Of a DNA stretch of 64,000 nt, positions 23,487-35,259 are shown one piece after another. Every line of letters begins with the position of its first letter. Position 1 is the first letter of the stretch. The stretch is from Sepiola atlantica. Lineage: Eukaryota > Mollusca > Cephalopoda > Sepiida > Sepiolidae. The notes beneath the pieces were generated by a model. That model was not told the origin of the DNA. It saw only the letters and a program-made list of their open reading frames with translations, and did no database searches. The stretch is from positions 129,606,788-129,670,787 of the forward strand of contig OY744521.1 in assembly GCA_963556195.1 (NCBI GenBank), given 5' to 3'. Made by a program: the position numbers and the translations under genes.

Positions 23487-23830
23487 CTAAGCTAGTTAAT
23501 TTCCTAAGTTAATCATGTAATCACATGCAAGGGAGGAAGAGGGGGATATCGTTTGACCCTAACTTTGGCTCTTATATTGGGATTCGGCATCCCTTCTTTA
23601 TAATAGCTACATGATCGTTCGTTGTTCTCTCGTCGGCTTCCAATCGAGAACTGTTCAAATCTCAACCTTGTTTTTACTACAGCAAAAAAACTCTGACGTC
23701 ACGAAACCTCGTGATCCCGCCAGGTGTGACCCAACCTCTTGAACCCAAGGTTACGTCACTGTCTCTGCAAATCGTGGGAAACACATTGCCCAGATTTGCA
23801 CGGGATGATTCCGCCACAAACCGCAAATTG
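22975..23830. promoter_or_regulatory. GC-richer island with CRE-like sites
   Basis: CpG content is visibly higher than in surrounding DNA. TGACGTCACG occurs at about 23694 and TTACGTCACTG at about 23751, both CREB/ATF-like sites. A (GA)n tract splits the island. The 147-codon plus frame at 22973-23416 has no recognisable domain. This could be a promoter or the edge of an unrecognised element. The evidence is compositional only. Confidence 0.2.
23442..23486. repeat. (GA)n microsatellite
   Basis: About 45 bp of GA dinucleotides. Confidence 0.97.
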
Positions 23831-23869
23831 TTATAATAATGTTTCTGATTATTTAACTTGAATTACCAT

Positions 23870-24480
23870 CTGTATATTCTTTATTTTTCTTTTTGCTTAT
23901 ACTTCTCTTAATTTTACTTAAATAATTTTCTCATACATTGTATTTTTCTAATCGGAATTATTTTGATATTTCTTTTTTCCTTTTTTGATTTGAAATTGTA
24001 AACATTTTTGTTTTCTGGTATTTTTTATATATGAGCATATTCTCGCACCAATCAGCATTATAAGTATTTTACGTTTTCCTAATTTTGATACATTTTCTTC
24101 TTAAAATTAGAATTATATTTTCAAGTTTTATCTTTACTTCTAGATATATCCAGATTTACTCTCTTATAACCTTTTTATCTTCTAATTATTTTAACTTTAT
24201 TAATTTAAACTATACTCTATCATTTTTTCTATTTACATTTAAAAAAATAAAATTACTTCTTATTTTATTGATTTGTTTATTTTTTATCTATTTGTTTTAA
24301 TTTTACTTTATTCTTATTTTTCCATTATAATTATTTTATTATTTTTTTCTGAATTTCACTTTCTAATATACATTATCTCATTTTATTTTATTTTATTTTT
24401 TACTTGTTTTGTATTCTAACATTATTGCTATTATCAAGTTTTTTCTTATGTTTACCGTAATCATTGTTTATATTTCTATT
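23870..24480 (+). other. Extremely T-rich stretch
   Basis: Plus strand dominated by T and TTTA/TTTC. No gene is supported, and hydrophobic open frames are compositional. Confidence 0.7.
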
Positions 24481-24499
24481 TTTTATTTTTATTTCTTAA

Positions 24500-24533
24500 C
24501 TAGTAGGGTTACCCGGCGATGCCCGGATGCTAA
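24500..24533 (-). repeat. Helitron 3' terminus
   Basis: Minus strand: CCGGGCATCGCCGGG can fold with a CCGG/CCGG stem and is followed by TAACCCTA and terminal CTAG, inserted next to T. Similar ends occur at 27452 and 51836. Confidence 0.7.
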
Positions 24534-25124
24534 ATCAAAAAGCAATGTTTGTATACACAATTGGTTGGCAGATTAAGTAATCACTTTGATCACTGTTCTC
24601 ACATCACTTGCTTTTATACTCTTAAAAACTCTTATCACCTAATATTTGCTATAGTGGAGGTAGTGCACACATGAAAAAGTATATGAGAATCTCATATCTC
24701 AATAGTAAGATTAGTATATTTTGTTCGATGTATCGGTATTACAGGTTTTATTTTTATACATGGTTTCTCAAGACGAATGAAAGCAGGTAAAGTAAATAAC
24801 TTTTTTTTAGCTCCTTTTCTTTTCAAACCACAAAAACATAATTGTCGATTTTATTATTTTATTTCTATCGCATGGTGTGTTACAGCTTTACTCATTAAAT
24901 GGATAATTCTTATAATTTTTATTTTTATTTTAGTGTACATTTTTAAAACATGCTTCCAGTTAATAAAATCAAATATACAAGTAAATAAAATGCATAATTA
25001 TCATATGCTGTTTATTAAAGAAATATTTTATAAGTAAAAGTTTGAAACTGATATGGAAAGTTTCAAAACTTTAAAGAAAGTTTAAGGAAATACAAACTGA
25101 AATCATTTAATAATAATCAGAAAA

Positions 25125-25466
25125 TCATCTGGCATTAAGAATGAAAATCTCTTTATAAACAATGTTTTCTGTTTTATTTTGATGTGCATACACACAAAGA
25201 TTTGTTTTTGCACCTACACGTGATGCTCCTACATAAAGCTACCCATTTGAAAAGCATGGTTCTTCCTTCAAGTTGCAATCCGGCAACTTTTAGTGTTTGG
25301 CCTTGACTTTTATTGATGGACATAACGAAACAATGTCGTACAGGAAACTGCAACCGCTTAAAGTTAAAGGGTATATTTGATGGTATAATTGGTATCCTCG
25401 GAATAAAAACAGTTTCGCCTTTGCCACAACAAGTGAGAATGATTGCCTCAACACAATTTACATTTT
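25125..25466 (-). pseudogene. Helitron PIF1-like helicase C-terminus, broken
   Basis: The minus-strand translation begins near 25466 and shows GKGETVFIPRIPIIPS, then KRLQFPVRHCFVMSINKSQG and QTLKVAGLQLE. These are the conserved C-terminal helicase blocks of Helitron Rep-Hel proteins (FIPRI, FPxxxxFAMTINKSQGQ). After a frameshift near 25260 it continues as CFSNG, a stop in place of Q, LYVGASRVGAKTNLCVYAHQ and NIVYKEIF before a stop at 25125. The first frame simply runs on to a stop at 25174. Both the frameshift and the Q-to-stop change kill it. The Walker A/B part and Rep nuclease would lie upstream and are absent. Confidence 0.88.
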
Positions 25467-25730
25467 AATTTTAAACACTTGGAAATCGAACTTAAATGCA
25501 ATGACTTATACAATTTTTGATCCCAGACAACGCCGAAAAGCACAAATGGTCACTGTTAATTCTTGATTTCTTATCCTCCTCCATTTTAACTCGTAAAGCA
25601 TGTTCGTTTATGTAGCATCCCTATTATATAAAATCATGTTCATCTAAATAGCGCCCCTGTCATATGAAAGAAATAAAGCATGTTCATTTATGTAACCGAT
25701 ACATAAAATAACTCATAGCAATTATGAGTT

Positions 25731-26490
25731 GGCGACTTCTTTAGATACCGGATAGTGGCGGGCATTGGCGGAAAGTGGCGAATATTAGCATGTCGATGTT
25801 GGCATCGTCTACTAAAATGTAAAATTATAAAAATACAGATTCATTTTCTGTTTTTAATTATGGGTTGGTGATTTCTTTACATGGTGGCCACTGGCGAACA
25901 CTGGCAGACACTGGCGGCTAGTGGCATGCAGTGTCTACTGAAATGAAAAATCTAAAAAATGCTGACCCATTTTCTTGTTTTGAATTATGAGTTGGCTATT
26001 TATTCAAAGAGCTGACAATGGCGGCCAGTGGCGGGCACTGGCGGCCAGTGTCCTCTAAAATGTAATATCTAATAAATGCTGACTCATTTCCTGTTTTGAA
26101 TTATGAGTTGGCTATTTATTCATAGAGCTGACAGTTGCGGACAATGGCGGGAACTTGCGGGTACTGGCGGGCAGTGTCCACAAAAATGTAATATCTAATA
26201 AATGCTGAATTATTTCCTGTTTTGAATTATGAGTTGGCTAATTTTTTATAGGGCTGACAATAGCGGACAGTGGCAGACAATAGCGGGCACTGGCGGAAAG
26301 TGGCGGGCACTGGCAAACAGTGTCCACTAAAATGTAAAGATCTAAATAATGCTGACTTACATTTTGTTTTGAATGAGTTGGCGATTTCTTTATAGGACTG
26401 CCAATGGCGGACAGTGGCGAAGAGTGGGTGGCATCGGCGGGCATCGGCGGGCATCGGCGGGCATCGGCGGTCAGTGTCCACTAAAATGTA
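25731..26490. repeat. Nested satellite: 116-145 bp units with GGCGG core
   Basis: Six tandem units start at about 25731, 25857, 25985, 26101, 26226 and 26371. Each opens with ATGAGTTGG, followed by an AT-rich part and GCTGAC. A short minisatellite then runs (TGGCGG plus GCACTGGCGGACAG variants). Each unit closes with CAGTGTCCACTAAAATGTAA. Inner GGCGG repeats vary in number between units, so unit length changes. The last unit carries four exact 10-bp CATCGGCGGG copies (about 26431-26472). GC-rich repeats inside AT-rich DNA make this compositionally distinct. No coding role is supported. Confidence 0.9.
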
Positions 26491-26499
26491 AAATATATA

Positions 26500-26889
26500 T
26501 TTATATTAACATTTGTTCGCCAACAATAAGGCATATTTCCACTGAAGCGTAAGAGACTACTGTGATAGGGGCCAGATTTATAGGGACAACGTTAGTAGGG
26601 AGTTGGCCAGTAAGATGTTTGTTGACATAAGCTTCAAATTTCTGTATGTCGGTACGGTCGGGGAGCAGGGAGGTAATTCCAAAATAACACGGTTCGAGAA
26701 AAGAAGTTATTAGAGTAGGACATCAAACGGAATCTAGAGACCCTCACACTGAAGGAGTAGGATTTTGCTGCTAGTCGGTGGGTCGGCTGTTATTTTTTGC
26801 TGAGGGTGTACAAATTCAGGAAGTTCATTGGAACACGTTTTGCGAACGGCGGGAAATATTAGTTTAGAAATTATTTTTGTTCCCTGTTC

Positions 26890-26954
<65 letters not shown>

Positions 26955-27450
26955 TAGTGGTTGGTGCACTAGCCTAGATATGACAACAACAATTTTCTGA
27001 TTTATTCTCTGGATTGTCTTCAGATATGTCTTTTGTGCACACTTGCTATTTATCAAGATATATTGTTAAAATATGCATATAAAAGCATAGAGTCATGCCA
27101 GTAATTTAATTTTTAATGTTAAATCATTATTATCATTTCTGATGATCAAAAAACAGTAACACACACTGTTGACATTTTTTTACAGAGTAGAAAATTTGTT
27201 TTCGAATTTCTTTCTAGAGGATGGGTCAAATTAAGGTCTTGTCTACTATTTGCTTTCTCGCTTCCCCTCAGTACTTGAAATGGTTTCGTCCGGTGGCTAG
27301 AACAAGGCGCGTGACGAGACGGAAATACATATATTTATTTATATATATATATGTTATTACATGAATAAATACACAATGGTATTTGTTGTATAGTCGAGGA
27401 TTAACTGCGGTAAAGTGTTAAAGATAAGTAAATTTTATTATTTATTATTG
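26500..27450. other. Unassigned stretch around a (GA)n tract
   Basis: A (GA)n tract of about 59 bp lies at 26893-26951. It is directly followed by GGGGCTAGTGGTTGGTGCA, which resembles a pol III A box, but no B box follows clearly. Nothing else is supported. Confidence 0.5.
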
Positions 27451-27451
27451 A

Positions 27452-27490
27452 CTAGCGGGATCCGTGTCCCGGCGTTGCCTGGGAAAGTAT
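27452..27490 (-). repeat. Second Helitron-like 3' terminus
   Basis: On the minus strand, CCCAGGCAACGCCGGG (imperfect hairpin, GGC/GCC plus flanking C-G pairs) is followed by ACACGGATCCCG and CTAG next to T. This is the same layout as 24500-24533. The element would extend to the right. No helicase was recognised there, so it may be a non-autonomous Helitron. Confidence 0.5.
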
Positions 27491-29620
27491 ATTTAATCAA
27501 GAAATGCGCGCCCTAACATTTAAGTACCGGAGTGAGTCTATCATTTGTTAAATAAATTGGGAAAAAGATACAAAAAATATAATTAGGAAGCAAAGTAGGG
27601 GTATTGTCAATATTTATATTATCTGGAATACTTCGTAAGTAAATTAATAAAACAGGCAACATGTTATGTTAAGGATATATGCGAAACTAATCCACCAATG
27701 TAAATTTTAAGTTGAGTGTATCTCTGTGTGTATGTGGAGGGGTTCTACCGCGAGTGATTCTATAATTTATTTGTTGGTGATGTTTCCAATCCTCTCAATG
27801 TGTTGTTCATCGTCAGCTGACAATACCATGAAACTTCATCTTCGAGTTGCCTTTGGCCAAGAAAGGCGATAACTCAATTTCTATAATAACGTCATTTTTG
27901 TGTTACATGAATTATTTAACTATTAGCTTAATTTTATTCCAGTCAGCCAAAATATTTAGAATGAAATGGGTCTCGTATTTAATCTCAAACAACTTATGTT
28001 TACTGAAACCATGTTTCAGGGGGAAAAAGCACACCCACATTAAAACAGTAAGTGATGTCAAGTTTAATCATACTAAATGAAAATTTTTTTTTATGTATGT
28101 ATTATTTTCAGCATTTCTGTTCTAACCCTTAACGATTAAAAAGTTAAATATACTTAAACGTTAAAATATTAACTATTAATTTCGGCATTTAAGTGTACGA
28201 TGAAACTTGTTATAAGTCTCTTTGCATATTATTGTTTTTATACATTATTTTGTGGTGTTATTGTAGATTAAGACACTCTGCTGCACCCATCTCGACAAAT
28301 AAATGAGATTCTATATTGTTAAGGTGATTACGTATGAGCAACATAAAAATATTTGCAGAAAGAAGAAAAAAAAACCCAACTATTTTAGAATTTAATGTGG
28401 GTGGTGAATTTTGCATAAAATGTAACGTAAAATAACCTTAATTCTGAGCCATTAGATATTTTTTCTATGGGAGATCAATTTTATGCTGGGCGAAGAATGA
28501 TACTTTTGGTAGATCGATGTAAAATGAATCTTTTTTTGTTGGAACTTGTATTGCGTCAAATAAGAAACTTTGAAAATCTTTTAAAAAAATGGACGTTTTA
28601 CTTCATAGCAGGTGAACATAACATAAGAAGCTAGATAACAATTTTGGCGCATGTCCCGAAGGTCGTGTTGTCGAGTGCGAACAGCATCATTACGGAATTT
28701 CGAACGAACCTTTTATTTATTCTATAAGGATATTTGTGATTAACAATCAGTTCTAAGTGACAGTCCTTATTTGCTTGCTTCCCAACGAGGAGATAAGTTC
28801 GCCGCTTTTTAGTGTGGGTAAAACAGCACCTCAATAATGGGCCACTCTGGATAAGGACAAAAATAACTATGTACTCTCCTTTTTACCGCAACCTGGTCGT
28901 GGGAGTGCATTATCTGTTCGGTGATAATCCTCCCAGGCATTGTCTCTTCCTTTTGGAAGCGAGGGCCTGAACATCTTTCCTCGCTGAACAAAAACACACC
29001 AAACAAAAGATACTTTCCTTTTTCTTTTGCAACTTTTTGAATATAGGAAAATATTAAATAATTTAAGAAAGTTATTTTGATAAACAAGCGATCAATAGTA
29101 TAACAATAAAATTAAAAACAAATAAAAATCTTTACGTTAGGTGCTGTGAGATAATTTATTCATTCAATTGAACAAAAAATGATTATTGGACGTAACTTGT
29201 CTTTATTGTCATGAAATAAAGTTCTAAATTATTATTTAATGCCTTGAAAATCGAACTTTCATTCAATGCTTTAATTACTTGCGGTCATTTGTATTTTTGT
29301 CTAGAAGTGGGTGATCATTTTCAATAAATTTGTATAATCGAGGAAAATGTAAAATAATGATTTTATTTGATGAAAAGAAATACTAGAGTATAAATTAAAA
29401 AAAAAACTCATAAAAGAGCCCATATCACTGTTAGTAATTTAGATGATTCAATATAATTTCTTATATAAGTATTTATTGTTTTAAATAAAATGAAATACGG
29501 TTCTCTACGTTTAGGTTTACTGGGCTTCTATAGTTTTAAGTAGAGACTTACATGGTTACATTTTATTTCAATCACCTAACATTACTTACAGTGAAATGGA
29601 TTTTGTATGGAGAGTTTTTA
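27491..29620. other. AT-rich stretch, possibly Helitron body, no genes
   Basis: Open frames are short with no motif. Whether the first part belongs to the Helitron ending at 27452 cannot be decided by eye. Confidence 0.4.
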
Positions 29621-29629
29621 TTTTATTTG

Positions 29630-30075
29630 GAGAGTGGGATTTCTTGTTTGTTTGAAAATACGTTATAAATTATTTATAATGAAAATATTGTTTTAATAAC
29701 GTAGCCAATACGTAATATTCCCGAAGAAGTTAATTTTTATCCGGTTCAGAAGAAATCCTTCTAGACTGAGACAATTTTATTTTTTTTGAAGAACGGTATA
29801 TAATTTTCCACAAATAATATCGAACATTAATGTTTTTGTTTCTTTTCAATCAAATTTTTAAAAACTAATCTTGTTTCGTAAATAGTCTAATAGTATTTTT
29901 ATAAGTGGAAAGTAAGTAAAAGAAATCAATGGTTTCTTGTATGTTTGAAAATACATGTTAAGTATTTTATATCGAAATTATTGTTTTAATAACGTATCCA
30001 ATACAGAATATTTCCGAAGAAATGGGTTTTTATTCCCACCTAAGAAGGAATCCTTGTAGACTGAGGCAAATTCGA
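29630..30075. repeat. Diverged direct repeat, period about 293 bp
   Basis: 29632-29785 and 29927-30075 share ordered blocks: TTTCTTGT.TGTTTGAAAATAC, ATTGTTTTAATAACGTA, then CCGAAGAA and TCCTT.TAGACTGAG. The right copy has several substitutions and small gaps. Confidence 0.7.
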
Positions 30076-30654
30076 ACGTCAAAAATGTACTTACGTGTGG
30101 AAGCAAATGTCGTTATTTATTTGTTCGTTAAAACGTAATTAAAATTGTTTACAGAAGTCTAAACAACAGGCATTAAGAAATGCCGAGTGATATTCCGTTA
30201 ATCTGCGAAAGTGACCGATAATTATTTAGATTTAAAAGCTATTGTATTATGTAGACAATATTAAAAAAGAACAAAATGAAAAAATGTAGGTGATTTATCC
30301 AAAATTATATTAAGAAAGGACTCGGTGTTTCGGGTAGCGGTGAGAATAGATAAATAATAGCAAGTAAAAATGTCAGCAACCTTCTCTTTAAAAGATCTAT
30401 TTTTAAGAGTCCGGTAACTCGGAAAAAATATAATAATTTTGAAAGAAGAGGTAATAAATGCATAATTTCTTGAAACATGCATTAGAGCGTAGCCTAATTG
30501 GATGACGGAACAGATTAGCATATTGAAGGTTTTGGTGATTATCCTATTATGTTTTAAAATCGACTTTACTTTATTATATAGACTAGGGGGGTCATACACA
30601 ACAAAATAGAAGTTTAAAAGTGTGTATAACATCTTTCTTTTTAAACTGCTCTCT

Positions 30655-30657
<3 letters not shown>

Positions 30658-30736
<79 letters not shown>
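30658..30736. repeat. (TA)n microsatellite
   Basis: 79 bp of AT, followed by CTCT/TATC-rich sequence to about 30860. Confidence 0.97.
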
Positions 30737-30740
<4 letters not shown>

Positions 30741-31408
30741 CCTCTCTATCTATCTCTATCACCCTATCTGACCCTTACTCTTTCATATCCCCTATCTCTC
30801 ATCTCCTCTGTCTCTATTACCCATCTCTATATATAGCATTCCCTTTCTCTTTTTCCCTTTCTCAAGTATTACTTTACACTAAAAGTACATTAAAAATAAT
30901 TGCACTAAATGTCGCCCCCACTCCTGACTATTTTTGTTCCTAACAAGGGAAAGAATATTACAAAAAATGTGTTCATATTTTGTCCAAAGCAGTGCTGAAA
31001 AAGATTATATCTGCTTTGTAGGTATATTGTGTAGTTTCTGACTTTTAGATAGACATACACAGACAACTACCCTTTATATAATAGATACAGCTATTTTTTA
31101 TAAGATATCAGGCATTTTCTTGTTGAAGATTTATTGTCTTAATTCGGTTCTGTTCCGATTTTCAGAAGTTCGTTTTTCTGTTTGTTTATATCTATCTATC
31201 AAATCATATATAATTACCTTGTCGGATTTTGCATGTTAGACTTAAATAGCAATAGATCTGACAAACCGGTACTTGATTCTGGTCTGCGCTTTCTTCCTTT
31301 GCATCCTTGCAGCATGTGCATTCAACTTTCTTTCCGAAAATAATTATTTTGGCAAAGAAGATTATTACAATACAGACAGTTTTAAATAATGACATAGAAA
31401 GTGTTTAT

Positions 31409-31740
31409 TGTCAAGATCAAAGTGTAGTATCTGTTCCGATGGATACTGCACCCCATAGACTGGTATTGTCTTGGCCTTCGGGGCTTGATTTACGCCGGTC
31501 TATGGGTTTGTCCTGTGCAGTTCTAGGAGGTCCACCTTCCCAGGCTTCGCCTCCCCTCTTTGGGGAGGAGTAAGTTTATTGCTTACTGCCTGAGGCGCCC
31601 CTACCAGGTAATGCCGACGGGGCTGCCCAGGCAATTTTTAAATCCCACTTTCCCGACCCGACCTTTGGTCACATCTTACTTGTGGGAGTAAGATAAAAAC
31701 TGGCCTTGTGCCTAACTCCTGGAGAGGAGTTAATCAAACT
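31409..31740 (+). repeat. U2-snRNA-headed repeat (SINE-like or pseudogene)
   Basis: Positions 31413-31436 are identical over 24 nt to the U2 snRNA region that pairs with the intron branch site, in the invertebrate form with AAAG before TGTAGTATCTG. The rest of U2 (Sm site, 3' stems) does not follow. Instead there is a GC-richer, hairpin-rich sequence to about 31740 (for example CCTCCC...GGGGAGGAG). SINEs with snRNA heads are known in other animals (SINEU). A truncated U2 pseudogene inserted beside unrelated DNA is the alternative. Confidence 0.5.
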
Positions 31741-31844
31741 CTTGTAATTTACTGAATTAATATATTACAAATATATCTCTATATACACATATATAGAGGA
31801 GGGAGAAGTAGAAGGAAAGAAAGACAAAGACGAAAAGAGACGAG

Positions 31845-31849
<5 letters not shown>

Positions 31850-31891
<42 letters not shown>
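31850..31891. repeat. (GA)n microsatellite
   Basis: About 42 bp of GA, preceded by a purine-rich run from 31797. From 31892 to 32640 no feature is supported. Confidence 0.95.
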
Positions 31892-32654
31892 TTGTCGGTT
31901 TAATGTCTTCATATTTGCTGGTAATCATATTATTTACCCAATATCTAATTTGTAGCTATTTTAAAAGTCGTGACATGAGTTTTAATATAAATATAATTTA
32001 TAAGGAGAAACGGCATGGATTACCGGCGATTTGCTGATGTGTGTGGGTGTATAACAGTGTGTGGGCGTTCAAACATTTGTTTATGTCGTTTATGTTTACT
32101 TATGTGGGTAGATGTCAGACTTTGTCAGTTTTTCGAATCGTTTTTCTACGTAGAATGGAAATGTCACAGTTTCAGTAACATTTTAAAAAGGTGCCGTGAT
32201 AATAAGAATCGACCCCGGAGGTCGAAGGGTTAAGAAATCGGGATTGAATGTTTGGCAAACATGTCAAGAAGAATAAGAAGTGTGGAAGGTTGTGCGAGCG
32301 TGAAGCAGCGTCGCCTACGTTCATAGGAAACACGGATGTCCGTTGTTTTTCTTTTTTACTTTTAGAAAAAAAAGGCAATAAAGAATCTGATTTTGGGGGA
32401 GGGCCAGAGTTGGACGTTTGGCAGGGGAGTTTGAAGGTGATATCAAATATTTTGATGGGAAACGATGTTTGGGTCGATAGGTTTGTTGATGACGGGCAAA
32501 CATTATTCAGGTGAGAGAGAAACAAAATCTGAATAAAAAGAAAATGCTTTTATTCGACATTTTTTGTGCACAAACAAAATAGATCTCTGTAAAGATTTAT
32601 TGTTAACAATTTATTGTAGACAACTAATTGAACACAAGTTTACTAGTTCACATT

Positions 32655-33095
32655 ACTTTCAGGTTAACTCTGCTTCGGAGTGATAGTACCTGTCAATGCC
32701 CCTATCTCTTGGTTAAATAGAAACTATTGGTTACAGACTCATATACGCCTACTAAAATAATTTAACATTGGCACTTTCACTCTAATGAGCTGCGGTTCCG
32801 AACCCGAAACGCTTTTGCTTGCTACACGCAGATACATAGAAGACCAGGGGACGTCGGATCCTAATGCCGACTTGTTGATTTTCACTAAAGCCTTACTTGT
32901 CGGGTTGCTACCGTCCCTACCACGGTGAGGAAGAGTTGACCATTAGGGGTGAGTTGTTGCTAATTTCTCTAATACCCGTCAGCGTAAGTCTCTTAATTTG
33001 GAAGATTTGGGGAGTATGGTGCTACCCGTTAGTTTCTACTTACCCCACGTCCACCCTGACTCCGAGTGGTAGTACCTGTCAGGGCCGCTTGTATG
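32655..33095. repeat. Unknown repeat with a doubled GAGTGATAGTACCTGTCA motif
   Basis: GGAGTGATAGTACCTGTCA (about 32675) and CGAGTGGTAGTACCTGTCA (about 33063) lie in the same direction about 390 bp apart, with similar neighbouring bases. They may bound an unknown element. A hammerhead-like relic lies between them. Confidence 0.35.
32771..32830 (+). other. Weak hammerhead-like relic
   Basis: CTAATGA (32782-32788) stands where CTGATGA is expected. A GGTT/AACC stem follows and then GAAACGC (from 32806). The G5-to-A change should inactivate a hammerhead. This may be coincidence. Confidence 0.2.
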
Positions 33096-33109
33096 GATTA
33101 ATATAAAAT

Positions 33110-35110
33110 GTCGTTTACATACTATTTACTGTTTACAAAATATACGCTCACAAAACAAATTACTTTACAAACTAATCGTACATAAAATATATGAACGATT
33201 TTAGCATAAAATGACCCACGGATGGATGTGAATGTCTTCTTTGTTTTTGGTTCTTAGCTGATTTATGCTAGAGCTTGTGTGTACGCATGTGTTGATGTTC
33301 GAGACGGATATCCAAACAATAAGATGATGAGATGAAACACAGGTTAGCATCATTCTTTAAAATTTGCTTTTTATATCTACGTCTCTTGTGTCTGCTCTGT
33401 GAGTTTGTATTATTTGGGATCACCGTGCCTTTTTTATAGAAATGCTTATAAAAACAAAAATAAGTTTTAAGCAAGACTTTATTTTTTGTGTTGGTTGGTT
33501 TTATTTTTACCTAAGTTTTTGCTTATTTTTATTTGTTTCATACTGTGTATTTGTGTTGTTAACTTATTGTTGGTATTATTACATTTAGCTATAGTTTTTA
33601 AGTTTTTTGTTTGTATTTTGGTTCGTTGGCATGACATTTTTTTGTGATTGTGTTTCGTCTTATTAGTGGAACAAGAGATACACTTTTTCATGTCTGTATT
33701 TGGATATTAGTTCTGATCTTCTATTTAGGGAATTTTCTATGTTGGATGTGTTATTATATGCGTGTAAACATAGGGTGCATGCATTTAGTATGTTGGTATA
33801 GACTTGTGCTGATCTTATAGTTTCACCAAATGATTTTGTGGCTGTTGTTGTTTTTCTCTTATCTACCATACGAATAAACTAATATCGAGTTCTTTGAGTA
33901 TCATTTATGATTAAATGGGAGGGTGTGTGTGTATAGCCGCTGTTTTAAGATTCCTTCTGTAGTTTTGCGTCCAGATTGTAGCTTCGTATATAGTGGCAAA
34001 ACTTTATAAATGAACAAGAATTTTTGTTTCTACGATTGCTAGCTCTTTTGTGTTTTTGTTTTTATTTTTTAAATTATTATATGCAGTATTTTTCGGCATG
34101 TAAGAGTAACTGATTTAAAAGCTTTGAAATCATTTTTTTTTTAAATTCGTCTCATTTAGAAACGCATTGCCAAATGATTTGCCAGTCTAGCCTCTGGTAT
34201 TTGTGTTTTAAATTGGGTTAAATCAACTTATACGAAAGGTAATATTTTGATTTAAAACCTAAATACATTCTAAAAGAATCATGGAATTTCAACTAGATTT
34301 GCAACCCATGTATTTCACTAATATTTTGAACTTCTTTACTTTTGAAGCCAAAAAGACAGACAAGAGAATAAGTTGTGAATCGACACAAATTATCAGCGAA
34401 ATACGAACACAAAATGTTGAATAGACGTTAACATCAGAGTTTGTTAGTGAATGTCGAATTGTGACTGCAGAGAACCTACGAAGATTTCACATGTACATTG
34501 TCAAAAATTCCGTTGATGTTGCCTGTATAAAACAGTAAAGGTCATTGCTATTTAACAAACAGATCACACCGGAAGTCAAAATAACAATAGATGCACTGAA
34601 CTATTTAACAAAAGAGAGTTGTAGGAAAAGTCTGATTTGAAAGCGAAAATAAAAATCGCCATGAAAAGGGACGGCCATAAAAAATAATCCAATGTCATCA
34701 TGTGATCATTGTTTGAATTTCCACTCGCATCAATAAACCCCATATAAAACTTGTCGGTTGTATTTACTATTTATTTATATGGTAAATTTTCTGTCAAGAT
34801 TTTCTTATATAGTGAGCTTTTTCATATAATAGCATAAAGAATAAGGCAGCGTTTATTTAAATACAAGTTCATCGGCTCGTCGCTGCTGTCACATATTGAG
34901 GAAACATGGTTTAAGAATGTGAATTAACAAAACGAATAATGTGCATTATTTGTAAAAAAAAATCCATTTTCACCGGAGAACTGTTAGTTGAATAATAAAA
35001 AAAACAACGACAGCTAAAGGCTCCCCCTCTTTCCTCAGCACCGTAGATGAATTAATCGTTTTATTTTAATAATTTCTCTGTTTACACAAGTGACCACCGA
35101 AAAGCAGCAT
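33110..35110. other. AT-rich stretch, nothing supported
   Basis: T-rich on the plus strand around 33470-34100. No gene, RNA or clear repeat recognised. Confidence 0.4.

Positions 35111-35112
<2 letters not shown>

Positions 35113-35155
<43 letters not shown>
35113..35155. repeat. (TA)n microsatellite
   Basis: 43 bp of TA. A second short tract lies at 35229-35250, on the other side of the hammerhead-like relic. Confidence 0.97.
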
Positions 35156-35159
<4 letters not shown>

Positions 35160-35205
35160 TCACATAGACTGTTTCGCTATATCACAGCTCATCAATGTGG
35201 CTAGA
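35160..35205 (-). other. Hammerhead-like relic next to (TA)n
   Basis: Minus strand: CACA, TTGATGA (C3 changed to T), a GCT/AGC stem, GAAAC, then a segment ending TGTG that can pair with CACA. It resembles 61120-61175 base for base over much of its length. Helix III is poor. Confidence 0.3.
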
Positions 35206-35259
35206 CAAGCACCTGCTCTCTTTCTTCCCATATATATATATATATATATAAAATATTGA

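Larger units (their letters stand above)
24500..25540 (-). mobile_element. Helitron 3' portion (minus strand)
   Basis: On the minus strand the segment ends in a CCGG/CCGG hairpin followed about 10 nt later by CTAG and then T (plus coordinates 24499-24503). This is the Helitron 3' signature. A PIF1-type helicase relic lies 600 bp inside the end, in the correct orientation. The 5' end and the Rep domain were not found, so this is a 5'-truncated or heavily decayed copy. A further AT-rich 25540-25730 may still belong to it. Confidence 0.75.

Noticed and set aside
25731..26490. CRISPR-like array
   Set aside because: The spacing is itself repetitive, units are a nested satellite, and the DNA is eukaryotic.
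26940..27000. tRNA-derived SINE after the (GA)n tract
   Set aside because: An A-box-like motif alone without a B box at tRNA spacing.
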